From the NCBI GenBank assembly GCA_964446935.1, contig CAYUQI010000019.1, forward strand, positions 1 to 24,907: DNA of 24,907 nucleotides, given 5' to 3'. Positions 13,570-21,609 of this stretch are shown here, in pieces. Origin of the DNA: UASB124 sp964446935 (GTDB taxonomy: Bacteria > Babelota > Babeliae > Babelales > RVW-14). Both the position numbers and the translations under genes were made by a program. The notes below the pieces were generated by a model, which did not search any database, was not told the DNA's origin, and saw nothing but the letters and a program-made list of their open reading frames with translations. The stretch's first letter is position 1; every line of letters starts with the position of its first letter.

Positions 13570-14466
13570 TTATTTCCCAAAACGTGCCGTAATTACGCGG
13601 CCTGTTTGTTGATCTGTTATAACGGTTATATTATTGACGTGATCGTAATGCATCAGCCTTCCTGGCAGTGGTGCTTGACTTGTTACTCCGTTTTTTATCG
13701 TATTTTCAATACTTAAAGGAGTCAAGCCTCTTGCTTGCATGCTATCTAAGGCATGCCCAGTGTATTCTCGTCCATAGATTATTGTTTTTTTATTTATTTT
13801 AGATTGATATTTAGTTCTTTTTAACTCCCAACCAGAACTTCCGATTGGTGTTGATTGATGTTTAAACGCTTGTTCAAGTTCAATTACCTCCTGCATAGCC
13901 CTCGCTGCTGAACCTTCCGCAGCAACAAGCCCGGGATTGTTTTCAACAGTCTCGAAGGTACGTTTTGCCACCCCAAGACCTTCTTCCTGAGCGATTTTAG
14001 CCGTTGTTTCTACTGTTTTGAGATTTTGATAAATACTGTTGGAAAAAGGTGCACAGATCTGCTTCATTGTCATATTGGTACCGGCAAGCTCTACCGCATG
14101 AGCATACTCTGCTTGTAGCGCTGTGGTGATGGAATTGACAACTTGTGATACGGTTGCTGCTTCTTGGATGCCGACCATGCCGCCTAAGTAACGAGAAATA
14201 CCTCCCGGCATGCACATATACAATGTTAATTCGACAGACTTTTCAAGCAATTGCCCCTTGGACATAGTGCTGATGTGTTTTGAGAGTGCATCAAGGGTTG
14301 CCTGAGTGCTGTCGGCCAACGCTTCTTGATCAAAGAGAAATTGTAGGCTCAATTTGCTGAGTTGGAGCGCTGAGCGAGTGCTAAAATCAGCAAACGCTTG
14401 AGAAGCCTTAACTGGATCTTGGAGACGTGGCGTGATATTGAGGTGAAAGGAGGCAGGGTAGCGCAA
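13570..14466 (-). CDS. Orphan toxin module 1: intact pre-toxin fragment plus DUF4258-like tip
   Basis: 298 residues from a TTG at 14466; this is the only module with an unbroken pre-toxin block (1-181). The tip (about 205-298) reads Y-T-G-H-A-L-D-S-M-Q-A-R-G-L-T-P (235-250), I-E-N-T-I-K-N-G, P-G-R-L-M-H-Y, then N-I-T-V-I-T-D-Q-Q-T-G-R-V-I-T near the end. The H-A-x-x-x-M-x-x-R-G pattern followed by a beta hairpin ending in G-x-V-I-T is that of the DUF4258/BECR-like toxin tips, predicted RNases with His238 and Arg246 as candidate active-site residues. The TTG lies inside a hairpin loop with no ribosome-binding site, so the module may be silent. Its immunity gene starts at its stop. Confidence 0.75.
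   Translation of the reverse strand: MRYPASFHLNITPRLQDPVKASQAFADFSTRSALQLSKLSLQFLFDQEALADSTQATLDALSKHISTMSKGQLLEKSVELTLYMCMPGGISRYLGGMVGIQEAATVSQVVNSITTALQAEYAHAVELAGTNMTMKQICAPFSNSIYQNLKTVETTAKIAQEEGLGVAKRTFETVENNPGLVAAEGSAARAMQEVIELEQAFKHQSTPIGSSGWELKRTKYQSKINKKTIIYGREYTGHALDSMQARGLTPLSIENTIKNGVTSQAPLPGRLMHYDHVNNITVITDQQTGRVITARFGK
13924..14466 (-). repeat. Shared pre-toxin block, full-length copy (others at 12763-13178, 11147-11706, 9683-10186)
   Basis: All four modules carry this coding block with high nucleotide identity. Two subtypes exist. Modules 1 and 4 share T-T-A-K-I-A-Q-E-E-G-L-G-V-A-K; modules 2 and 3 share V-T-D-I-A-K-K-Q-G-R-E-A-A-Q. The resident toxin does not contain the block. 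Confidence 0.85.
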
Positions 14467-14480
14467 GAATGGCTACCCCT
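14455..14480 (-). terminator. Hairpin between resident immunity gene and module 1
   Basis: GGGTAGC (14456-14462) pairs with GCTACCC (14472-14478) around a 9-nt loop that contains the TTG at 14466. The spacer from here to the immunity stop at 14550 is nearly identical to that at 11720-11790. Confidence 0.5.
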
Positions 14481-14549
14481 GAATAAATTATGAACGCCCA
14501 GAAATGGTGATGATTTTTATCGCGTGAAAAGCCATTAAACTTTTTGATT

Positions 14550-15089
14550 TTATATTTGATCTGCAGCGCTTTTCAGATTCATTAAGGTTTGACTTGTTGA
14601 GAATGATTTGTTTATTGCACAGAGTTCGTTAATGTATTGGTTTACTTTAATTAAGATCTCATTGCGTAATTCATCGAAGGTAATTATTTCATTGGACCAA
14701 TCAGAAGGAGTTGCCGTTTTTGGTTCTTCTGTGATTACTAGATCGGTACCATCTGGCGCTTTAAATTCGATAACACTAATGTTTACATGCTCATCATGAA
14801 GTCTCTTAAATTCTATCCACGTTGCAAATGTGTCTATAGCGTATAGGGCAATATATTTGTGGTTTTGTTTTAACTTAATCAAAACATCAATAAGCTCCTC
14901 GAACCAATCTGTGAGTAAATCCAAGCCAGTTTCTTCTGGTGCTAGAGGCTGTTTGGGACAATATCCATATTTTTTATCATTTACCTCTATCTCGATATAT
15001 CCCTCGATATAACAACGGGCCAATTCTTCTTGTGATAATGATTTCAGTTCTTCTGAGTTGTTTGCTATTCGATAATTAATTTTAAACAT
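14550..15089 (-). CDS. Predicted immunity protein of the resident toxin
   Basis: 179 residues. GAGAGGT precedes the ATG by 4-5 nt, and the gene starts 16 bp after the toxin stop. It is a paralog of 11790-12332: both have M-F-K-I-N-Y-R-I, E-G-Y-[FI]-E, Y-G-Y, a L-D-L-L-T-D-W-F-E-E-L helix and W-I-E-F-K-R-L. The central part (about 95-140) differs in length and sequence, as expected if each protein fits its own tip. The last 30 residues are almost the same as in the paralog. It is cytoplasmic in type and should neutralise the C-terminal tip of the 1129-residue toxin. Confidence 0.75.
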   Translation of the reverse strand: MFKINYRIANNSEELKSLSQEELARCYIEGYIEIEVNDKKYGYCPKQPLAPEETGLDLLTDWFEELIDVLIKLKQNHKYIALYAIDTFATWIEFKRLHDEHVNISVIEFKAPDGTDLVITEEPKTATPSDWSNEIITFDELRNEILIKVNQYINELCAINKSFSTSQTLMNLKSAADQI

Positions 15090-15105
15090 AGCACCTCTCG
15101 ACTTG

Positions 15106-18100
15106 TCATTTGGTAAAATAATTTATAGGTAGCTTATGCAGTCCCCAAGCAGAACCAAGATCTCCGTTAGGTTTGATCATAATTTTAATAATTTCTCCTT
15201 TGAAATTGTACGATTGTACTTTTGTTAGGCCTTGGCCTTTTAGGATTTTATATCCTTCATTTACGGCTTGCAAGATATCTTGTTCGCTCCAAGCTGGATT
15301 AAAAAATGTTCGTTTTTTAAGAATTGCTTCAAGAGCTTCTTTTGGCATGCGCTTAGCCTGCTGCGCAAATTCGGCTGGAATATGTTTGCTAAAGTGCTGA
15401 ATATCGTTCTTGCTTAAACACCTTCCAGTCAAACTTGCTTTCTCTGCAGCACCTATTGGCCCAACCTCCGTATTAGCAACCTTTTGCATAGCCTCAGCAA
15501 CAGAGGATCCACTATTAGCAACAATTTCAGGGTTGTTGCTAATAGTTTCTAATCCTGCTTTAGTTGATTCAGGGCCTTGCTCGGTCATAACCTTAAGTGT
15601 AGACATAACATCTCGTGATGCGGCGTCAACAACAGCAACCTTGTGGGCTCGTGCGGCAGATCGGTGTGCCAGCGTCATGCTCTTTTTGGTCAAATCAAGT
15701 TTTTTAAGCAAGTTTGCTGCTTTGGTTGCAGGACCAAGTAAAATGTTGAGTGTTACAGCGTCAAGGATGAATGACATACCAAGAGATGCCGTATCCTCAA
15801 GAATTTCTTGCCAACTCATCGAACGAATATGGTTGATATGATTGCTGATAAGCTTAATTTGCTCGCGCAATGCTTTCTTTTCTGCGTCTGTTCCACAACC
15901 TTGGAGGTTTTCGAAATGAGCATTCATTTTTTCAGCAAACGTGACAACTGCCTTGCAGAGATTTAGAGAGGTGGTTACCGGATGAAATATGAAACTGCCT
16001 TGTGAGCCATCAGCAAGAATTTTTTGTCCTTCAGAAAAAACAGCTTGCCCAAATTTTGAAAGTATATCGCTTGAAACCTCGTCTCCGTCTTGAAAGCAGA
16101 GTAGTGCAAAATTATTAATACTTTCAATAGCGCGACATGTTCTTTGAGCAAGTGGATTGTTTGGGTTTGCTTGCTGCAAGGCTTGTAAGGCCTGTGTTGT
16201 TGAGTCAATCGTTTGCTTGATGAGATCTACGCGGACCGATTCGCCACTGCTTGTTGTGATTGTGGTTAGATCCTCAAGGATCATAGGCTGAGGGGCGAGG
16301 GGGGTAGATGGGGACGAAGATGATGATGGATGTAACGTTGTAGCTTCGGTTGGGAATGTGTTGGAAGTTGATGCAAGTTCTCGTGTATTCGAGGATATTT
16401 TTTTAATGAGGCTATCTCCATGGCTGAGAGATGAAAAGACATCATATCCCTGGGAATCAAATGCAATTAATGGATGGTTTGCAGAGACTGGCGGAAATGC
16501 ACAATCTATTAAATAATCAATAGCGGCTGTTTCTACATGCTTGAGACATTGATAGCTTGTATCTATTACGATGTCAGCTACTTTTTTAGAAAAAGTTTGT
16601 GGTGGTTCTGGGTTTGATGAATCATCATTTTTTGTTTCACCTTGCTTATCATTGTTAGCTTTTTGAGGATCTATTTTTTCTTTGTAAGGTGATCCATCGT
16701 CTTCAGCCTTTTTCTTTTCTTTGTCAGCCATTGCAATATCATCATTTTCTTGGGCTTGACCATTATCTTCTTTTGCGCCATCTTCTTCGGGCTTGTCCTT
16801 ATCTGTATTATAGGGTTGAGCACCATTTGTTTGCGAGTTTGGTTGAGATTGTCCCTGTTCCGCGTTATTGTTGGTTCCTTGATCGGTGTTGGCTGACGCA
16901 TTACTAGCATTGGCATCTTTTGGCGCTGTTGGAATATGACCTATTATTTCTTGTTGGGTGCCATCGTCCTTTGATTTTGGGGTACCATCGATTGTTCTCT
17001 TCATTCCGCCACGTCTCCATCGGTTCCAACCTCTTCCTCGATGGCTACTTCTTCCTCGAGCAGGTGCAGCTTCGTTTTTTATTGCGATGGTGCCAATTGA
17101 AGGTTTTTTGGTAGTATCTGGTTGCACGGCAAGCGTCGAATTATTAAGAGACGTTGGAATGAGCTTGGGTTTAGGGCTTGCTGTTGTAACAGGAGCTTCT
17201 TTTTGTTGAGTTGCTTCTTGCTGCGGTATTTTGCCTATTGGCATGGATCGAAATGGTTTATCACATAAATCCCCGGATTCAACCTTAATTTCTCCTGCCA
17301 AAAAAGGGATTTGGTCTACGTTGGCAAGTGGTAGTATAATTTTGCAATAACGTCCATTTGGGCCAATGTGATCTTTTTCTACTATTAATAATTCACAAAC
17401 GTCAGGGGTTGAAGAACCTGCTTTTTGATGTTCTAAGGTTAGACTTTCACTATGTCGTGAGATGAAATTATATTTTTGTTCTTCCGGGTTTGGCTTGTCT
17501 GTTTTAATGTAGAAACCATCCGGATTGATTTGCATAAAAACAGGAAGCTTTTTTTTGTCTTTTATCATTTGAAGTGTTTGTTCAAGCAAAGCATTTTGAT
17601 TTTGGGCATAGGTCAAATTTTGTTCGGTTACGATCGATGGCCTTTGGGCATCATACCGGTGAAGCCTGTTATAACAGGTGCTGTCTGGGGGTGTTTTCTC
17701 ATGGTATTCTTGTGTGGAGGAACTTGAACTTTGTTGGGTTGATGGAAAACGAGCTTGATTGTTGGTTAGTTGGATGGATGGCGGAGCTGGCAGTGCTGGT
17801 GTTGGTGTGAGGGTGAGAGGGGGTGGGGTGGGAAGTAATGGGGTATCTTGGCTTGGAACGCCGATGATTGTTGGTTGAGGGGGCGTTAAATCTTGTATTT
17901 TCTGTTTGCTACGTTGTGATAATTCGTTTAATATTTTTTCGGTTTCGCCCTTAAGAGGGCTGGGTGGATTTTCTTGTAGCAATTTTATTGTGTCAGAAAT
18001 GGATGTGTCCTTTGGATGTTTTCTTAATTGTGTATTCAAAGCTCTTAATTGTTCTTGTCTATTCAATAGCACTTGATCTTTGTAAACAGCAATGTCGTCT

Positions 18101-18495
18101 GTTAGTTGACGCGAAAGCGTTTGCAATCTTTCTAAAGAACCGTTTTCTTCGCGTAAAAGGGCATCTGTGGTGATGATAATGTTATTCAGAGAATAAATAA
18201 TATTTTGTCTTGCTCTCGTATCGCAAAAAAATTCTAGATCTTTTCTAAGATCATTGATAGTTGAATATAGTTTTGCTTGAAAGCTATTTTGGGGATATGG
18301 ATTTTTGGGTTCAGATTGACGGGCTCGTCGAGATTGGCGGGGTATTATTGGTGTTGCACTAATACTAAACGAGGATGTTGTGCCACCGGGGGATGGTAAG
18401 TAAAGGTGTTCTGCAGCCTGTGTCGAATAAATGGTGCTTAATGTTGAAAATAAAAAAACTGCTTGTAAAAAACGATAAAAGAAGTTCCTTTTCAT
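15106..18495 (-). CDS. Exported polymorphic toxin with RNase-like C-terminal tip
   Basis: 1129 residues from ATG 18495, chosen because GGAGGT lies 5 nt upstream and a signal peptide starts there (M-K-R-N-F-F-Y-R-F-L to Q-A-A, about 27). An in-frame start 22 codons earlier would overlap the upstream gene. Order: helical region (about 55-200), Pro/Thr/Ser-rich linker with P-P-P runs, a possible folded domain (about 300-420), a basic R-G-R/R-G-G patch, a long Asn/Gln/Asp/Lys-rich disordered region, a helical pre-toxin region, the linker S-G-S-S-V-A-E-A-M-Q-K-V-A, then the tip (about 1024-1129). The tip carries H-F-S-K-H-I-P, F-F-N-P-A-W-S-E-Q-D-I and G-L-H-K-L. The tip resembles EndoU/BECR RNase toxins only loosely. 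Co-transcribed after the deubiquitinase gene, 34 bp away. Confidence 0.8.
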   Translation of the reverse strand: MKRNFFYRFLQAVFLFSTLSTIYSTQAAEHLYLPSPGGTTSSFSISATPIIPRQSRRARQSEPKNPYPQNSFQAKLYSTINDLRKDLEFFCDTRARQNIIYSLNNIIITTDALLREENGSLERLQTLSRQLTDDIAVYKDQVLLNRQEQLRALNTQLRKHPKDTSISDTIKLLQENPPSPLKGETEKILNELSQRSKQKIQDLTPPQPTIIGVPSQDTPLLPTPPPLTLTPTPALPAPPSIQLTNNQARFPSTQQSSSSSTQEYHEKTPPDSTCYNRLHRYDAQRPSIVTEQNLTYAQNQNALLEQTLQMIKDKKKLPVFMQINPDGFYIKTDKPNPEEQKYNFISRHSESLTLEHQKAGSSTPDVCELLIVEKDHIGPNGRYCKIILPLANVDQIPFLAGEIKVESGDLCDKPFRSMPIGKIPQQEATQQKEAPVTTASPKPKLIPTSLNNSTLAVQPDTTKKPSIGTIAIKNEAAPARGRSSHRGRGWNRWRRGGMKRTIDGTPKSKDDGTQQEIIGHIPTAPKDANASNASANTDQGTNNNAEQGQSQPNSQTNGAQPYNTDKDKPEEDGAKEDNGQAQENDDIAMADKEKKKAEDDGSPYKEKIDPQKANNDKQGETKNDDSSNPEPPQTFSKKVADIVIDTSYQCLKHVETAAIDYLIDCAFPPVSANHPLIAFDSQGYDVFSSLSHGDSLIKKISSNTRELASTSNTFPTEATTLHPSSSSSPSTPLAPQPMILEDLTTITTSSGESVRVDLIKQTIDSTTQALQALQQANPNNPLAQRTCRAIESINNFALLCFQDGDEVSSDILSKFGQAVFSEGQKILADGSQGSFIFHPVTTSLNLCKAVVTFAEKMNAHFENLQGCGTDAEKKALREQIKLISNHINHIRSMSWQEILEDTASLGMSFILDAVTLNILLGPATKAANLLKKLDLTKKSMTLAHRSAARAHKVAVVDAASRDVMSTLKVMTEQGPESTKAGLETISNNPEIVANSGSSVAEAMQKVANTEVGPIGAAEKASLTGRCLSKNDIQHFSKHIPAEFAQQAKRMPKEALEAILKKRTFFNPAWSEQDILQAVNEGYKILKGQGLTKVQSYNFKGEIIKIMIKPNGDLGSAWGLHKLPINYFTK
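15360..15522 (-). repeat. Linker and proximal tip nearly identical to 12603-12766
   Basis: About 160 nt, covering the G-S-S-V-A-E-A-M-Q linker and the N-terminal half of the tip, are almost the same in the resident toxin and module 2. Both tips diverge after this point. The block is a ready substrate for homologous recombination between resident gene and module. Confidence 0.75.
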
Positions 18496-18529
18496 GATAA
18501 CCTCCGAGAAATATTGCTTTTTAAATTTT

Positions 18530-21214
18530 TTACAAAAGAGTCGAAATACCGGACTGAACAATTTTTGTGAGCCCGCCAGCTATAGTTGGTGTGCAAAGGT
18601 GTAAAAGTTCATTAAAAAATTTGTTGTTGTCTATTGGGCTCCAAAATTGACCAAATTGTTCGTGATCATAATCAGAATTTACTTTGGCACCTTTTGATCT
18701 AAGAAGGCTTTCTAAATTGTCTGATAATAATGCTTCCTCAAAAATAACATGATTGAATATGCTTTCTGCTGCTTGGGTGATTTTATTGATTCCCGTGCAA
18801 TTTTTGAAGAGTGTATAAGACCACCAGACATTTCTAAATTTGGTGTTGGAAAAATTTACATTAGTTATAATGCTATTTATACTCCATTTTTCAAGTGGGC
18901 CTTCTCCTGTAAGTACTGCTTGAACAAACTCAACTGATATTGAAATTGGGAAAAAAATAATTTCAGCGGCTCCTTTCCAATTGTTAGGCATAAGATCCCA
19001 TTGTGGTTTTATTTCATTAATACGGTTACTATTGGCGGTGCTTTTTCCCAAAATGATACTGTTTTCTATTGTTGCCTTTTCAAAATTTAAATTTGATCCT
19101 ATGTAATGATTATTGAAGAGTAATAATCCATTAATAGTGGCGCCTTTGAAATTGATAGAATTAAGAACCGTAGCATTGAAGCATACCTTGATTAAAGTAG
19201 CCCCCTGCATGTTAAGGTCTTTTAATGTGCAATTGAGAAGATCAAGATTGTTGAAGGTTACTGATATAAGAAGTGAATGCTTAATTTTTAGTTTCTCACA
19301 ATTGAAATTTTTCAAAATGGCATTTGAAAGATCGGAATTCTTTATTGTTGTCTTGTCTATGAATGCATTATCAATAGTTGTATTGGATAGATTACATTCT
19401 ATGAATTTTGTTCTTTCTAATCTGATTTGTTCAAGCGTAGCCTGTATAATTTTGACACGAGTTAATGTTGTTTCGGTAAGATCTGTATTCTTCATGCGTG
19501 TTCCACTGAAATTTGTATCAATTAATATTGCTCGACTGAGATTCACATGCTCAAAAACAGTTCCTGTCAAATCAGCTCCAGAAAAATCTACGCCACTTAA
19601 GTCTATTGGGTGTTCCATCGTGCCAATGAATTTGGCACCCCGTAAATTTGCACCTCTCAAATCTTTGCCCCCTTTACACGCTTTTTCATAATCTTGTTGA
19701 TTATATGATGGTTGTAGTTGTGGTGGTTGGGGCTGTTGCGCTAGCAGGGGGCTTGATGATGAACTTATTGCTGTTGTAGTAGTGGTTGTAAATGAATGTA
19801 AAGGTGAGACGGTTGAATTTGCTGACTCTTCAATGTAAAAATTGGGGGTATTATCAGTTGCTGGTTGCAACTCGTAAAATAAAAGGTATGAAACTGTAGT
19901 TGAACCCAATTGTTGTTGTGCTGTGCGCATAATGGCGGTAATTGGGCATGTCATTTGGGTGACATATTCATCATTGCATAAAAACCATGAATTATTACGT
20001 TTAACAAGTGCCCCATAATGTCCGCTGTATATGCTGATTCCGTTATGCCAAACAAGTGCTTTGAGGCTGTAATTGCGGGTGAATGTGGTTTGGTGATGAA
20101 CAATGTCCTTAAAGGTCAAGGCCATAGTTGTAGCGATACTGACCGGTGTAAAAATTTTTTTTCCTCCATCATTATAATCAAAACGTTTAAGTTGAATTGC
20201 GAGAATTGATGGAGGGGTTGATTGATTGGCTACTAATGTTCGTTGTTCGATGCAGTGTTTTTCTAGGGAGGAGGGGTTTTGATTACATTGATGGCATCTG
20301 ACTTTTTTATTAATTTCATCGTAGCAATAATCACAATGATAGTCTTGGGGATGTTCATGTGGTGCTAAAAAATTGTTGATACAATTATATACAAATGTTC
20401 GTGGTTGCCCTTCTTGAGGCTGGGTAATATTGAGTGAAATAATGTAATTTGATTCTAGCGTTGGATTTTTTTTCTTTTTCGAGTGCTTACAGGTAATTTG
20501 ATATTTGGTAGGGATACTGAATAATTGCTGCAAAGCCCCTGGTTGCGATTGATTAAAACATCGATTGCCAATAAGTCCTGAAAAAAATTCTTGCGCATCT
20601 TGTTGTTGATATTCTGGTGTTTCAAATAATGTTTGAGCTGCTTGTTGTGCAAAATTGAGTGGATTGAACGGTAGGCTATTTGGTACTGGTGATCTCATAG
20701 CTCTGAGTGTTTGAATAAGTTGTTTTTGTAAAACTGTTAATGTGTTGGGTATTTTGTTTATGAGGGGATTCAAGTGTTCAAGACTACAGAGGCATTGAAG
20801 AACAGCATTTATGTAACAGCTGCATCCGAGTGAATTAACAAGCCCTGCCGGGGGAGGTAAAATATTTGTGTTTGTAGATGATGAAGAGGAAACAGGACTT
20901 GTGGTTGGTGCGGTTATTGACTTTGTAGTAGATTGGCTTATTTGAGAAAGGAGTTGAGTAAAGGGGTTTGTAATTGCATCATTGCTATCATCAGTATCCT
21001 GCGTCTTCCTTCGTTTTGTTGGGCCGCGTTGAGCTGCTTTTAATTTGTTTGCGAGTGATTGAGCGAGTGTCGTTGTATCTGCTTGTGCAATTCGTGCAGA
21101 TCTTCGATGTGGTGTTGATTTGTCTGGGCGAGTGCGTTTCATTGATAACAAGTCTGTTGATTGCGTGGTTGCGGAAACAAGAAGGATGATTGACAGAATA
21201 CGAGATAGGTTCAT
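18530..21214 (-). CDS. Exported USP-type deubiquitinase with pentapeptide repeats
   Basis: 894 residues. Signal peptide about 1-20, then basic stretches M-K-R-T-R-P and T-K-R-R-K (25-70) like nuclear localisation signals. USP (peptidase C19) domain about 122-450: Cys box G-L-V-N-S-L-G-C-S-C-Y-I-N with Cys133; Q-Q-D-A-Q-E-F (204-210); zinc knuckle C294-x2-C297 and C307-x2-C310; P-S-I-L-A-I-Q-L-K-R-F; His box G-H-Y with His399; D415. The family's G-N-T-C-Y reads G-C-S-C-Y, so the oxyanion Asn is replaced and one residue is inserted before it. A Ser/Thr/Gln linker leads to pentapeptide repeats (about 518-725, first as D-L-R-G-A-N-L-R-G-A), a right-handed beta-helix, then an unrecognised C-terminus. 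USPs cleave ubiquitin, absent in bacteria, so the target is a host. First gene of the toxin operon. Confidence 0.88.
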   Translation of the reverse strand: MNLSRILSIILLVSATTQSTDLLSMKRTRPDKSTPHRRSARIAQADTTTLAQSLANKLKAAQRGPTKRRKTQDTDDSNDAITNPFTQLLSQISQSTTKSITAPTTSPVSSSSSTNTNILPPPAGLVNSLGCSCYINAVLQCLCSLEHLNPLINKIPNTLTVLQKQLIQTLRAMRSPVPNSLPFNPLNFAQQAAQTLFETPEYQQQDAQEFFSGLIGNRCFNQSQPGALQQLFSIPTKYQITCKHSKKKKNPTLESNYIISLNITQPQEGQPRTFVYNCINNFLAPHEHPQDYHCDYCYDEINKKVRCHQCNQNPSSLEKHCIEQRTLVANQSTPPSILAIQLKRFDYNDGGKKIFTPVSIATTMALTFKDIVHHQTTFTRNYSLKALVWHNGISIYSGHYGALVKRNNSWFLCNDEYVTQMTCPITAIMRTAQQQLGSTTVSYLLFYELQPATDNTPNFYIEESANSTVSPLHSFTTTTTTAISSSSSPLLAQQPQPPQLQPSYNQQDYEKACKGGKDLRGANLRGAKFIGTMEHPIDLSGVDFSGADLTGTVFEHVNLSRAILIDTNFSGTRMKNTDLTETTLTRVKIIQATLEQIRLERTKFIECNLSNTTIDNAFIDKTTIKNSDLSNAILKNFNCEKLKIKHSLLISVTFNNLDLLNCTLKDLNMQGATLIKVCFNATVLNSINFKGATINGLLLFNNHYIGSNLNFEKATIENSIILGKSTANSNRINEIKPQWDLMPNNWKGAAEIIFFPISISVEFVQAVLTGEGPLEKWSINSIITNVNFSNTKFRNVWWSYTLFKNCTGINKITQAAESIFNHVIFEEALLSDNLESLLRSKGAKVNSDYDHEQFGQFWSPIDNNKFFNELLHLCTPTIAGGLTKIVQSGISTLL

Positions 21215-21248
21215 GATAACCCCATTTTGGTTATACGGTTAATAATAC

Positions 21249-21277
21249 AAAATATAAACCGTTTTTTATCTTGACAA
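21249..21277 (-). promoter_or_regulatory. Promoter of the deubiquitinase-toxin operon
   Basis: On the minus strand TTGTCA (21272-21277), a 17-bp spacer, then TATTTT (21249-21254). The start codon at 21214 lies about 34 bp beyond the -10. No other strong promoter was seen between the two operon genes. Confidence 0.55.
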
Positions 21278-21343
21278 ATATAAAAATTAATCGCAAATGG
21301 GTTGGAGAAACCATGAAAATTCAAGGTTTTGTGTGTTCAACAT

Positions 21344-21383
21344 TTCAGTGTGGCCACGCGAGAGGTTCGCTGAATGATTGATT
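21344..21383 (+). repeat. Palindromic repeat, copy upstream of the reductase-like gene
   Basis: Reads TTCAGTGTGGCCAC, then about 10 variable bases, then CGCTGAATGATTGATT. It matches 23467-23507 in the same orientation. The ends TTCAGTG and CGCTGAA pair with one G:U. Confidence 0.6.
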
Positions 21384-21490
21384 GTTTCAGGCTGAAATTT
21401 TCAGATTCTCTAGCCCCGTCAAAATCCCAATGATTTCTTGAGTTTTTAAGAGGTATTATCTCAAAAATTCGAAGACGTAGGTATGTATTA

Positions 21491-21518
21491 TTGACAAATG
21501 TGCAATGAGGCGTATGCT
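21491..21518 (+). promoter_or_regulatory. Promoter of the reductase-like gene
   Basis: TTGACA (21491-21496), a 16-bp spacer, TATGCT (21513-21518). The leader would be about 85 nt. Confidence 0.55.
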
Positions 21519-21609
21519 GAATTTAGGTATTCGTTTTTCGTTATTACCATGAAAAAGGACAAAAAGTAGGAGTGGTATAGTGTAATTTATTAACCACGGG
21601 GGGGATCCT

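Larger units (their letters stand above)
21215..21609. other. Divergent intergenic region without a gene
   Basis: 395 bp. It holds the operon promoter at 21249-21277, a palindromic repeat at 21344-21383 and a promoter at 21491-21518 for the reductase-like gene. No small gene or RNA is supported. Confidence 0.6.

Noticed and set aside
9798..14215. Recurring Arg/His/Ser-rich minus-strand frames in each module (e.g. 13997-14215)
   Set aside because: They are the alternative frame of the shared pre-toxin block, so they recur only because the block recurs.
9302..14466. Repeated modules as a CRISPR-like or integron array
   Set aside because: Repeats are long coding blocks of about 0.4-0.55 kb, with no short regular repeat, spacer set, integrase or att-like core site.
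15410..15841. 143-residue plus-strand frame inside the toxin
   Set aside because: It lies opposite a clear long coding frame and has no ribosome-binding site or family pattern.
19113..19691. 192-residue plus-strand frame inside the deubiquitinase gene
   Set aside because: It is the shadow of the regular pentapeptide repeats on the opposite strand.
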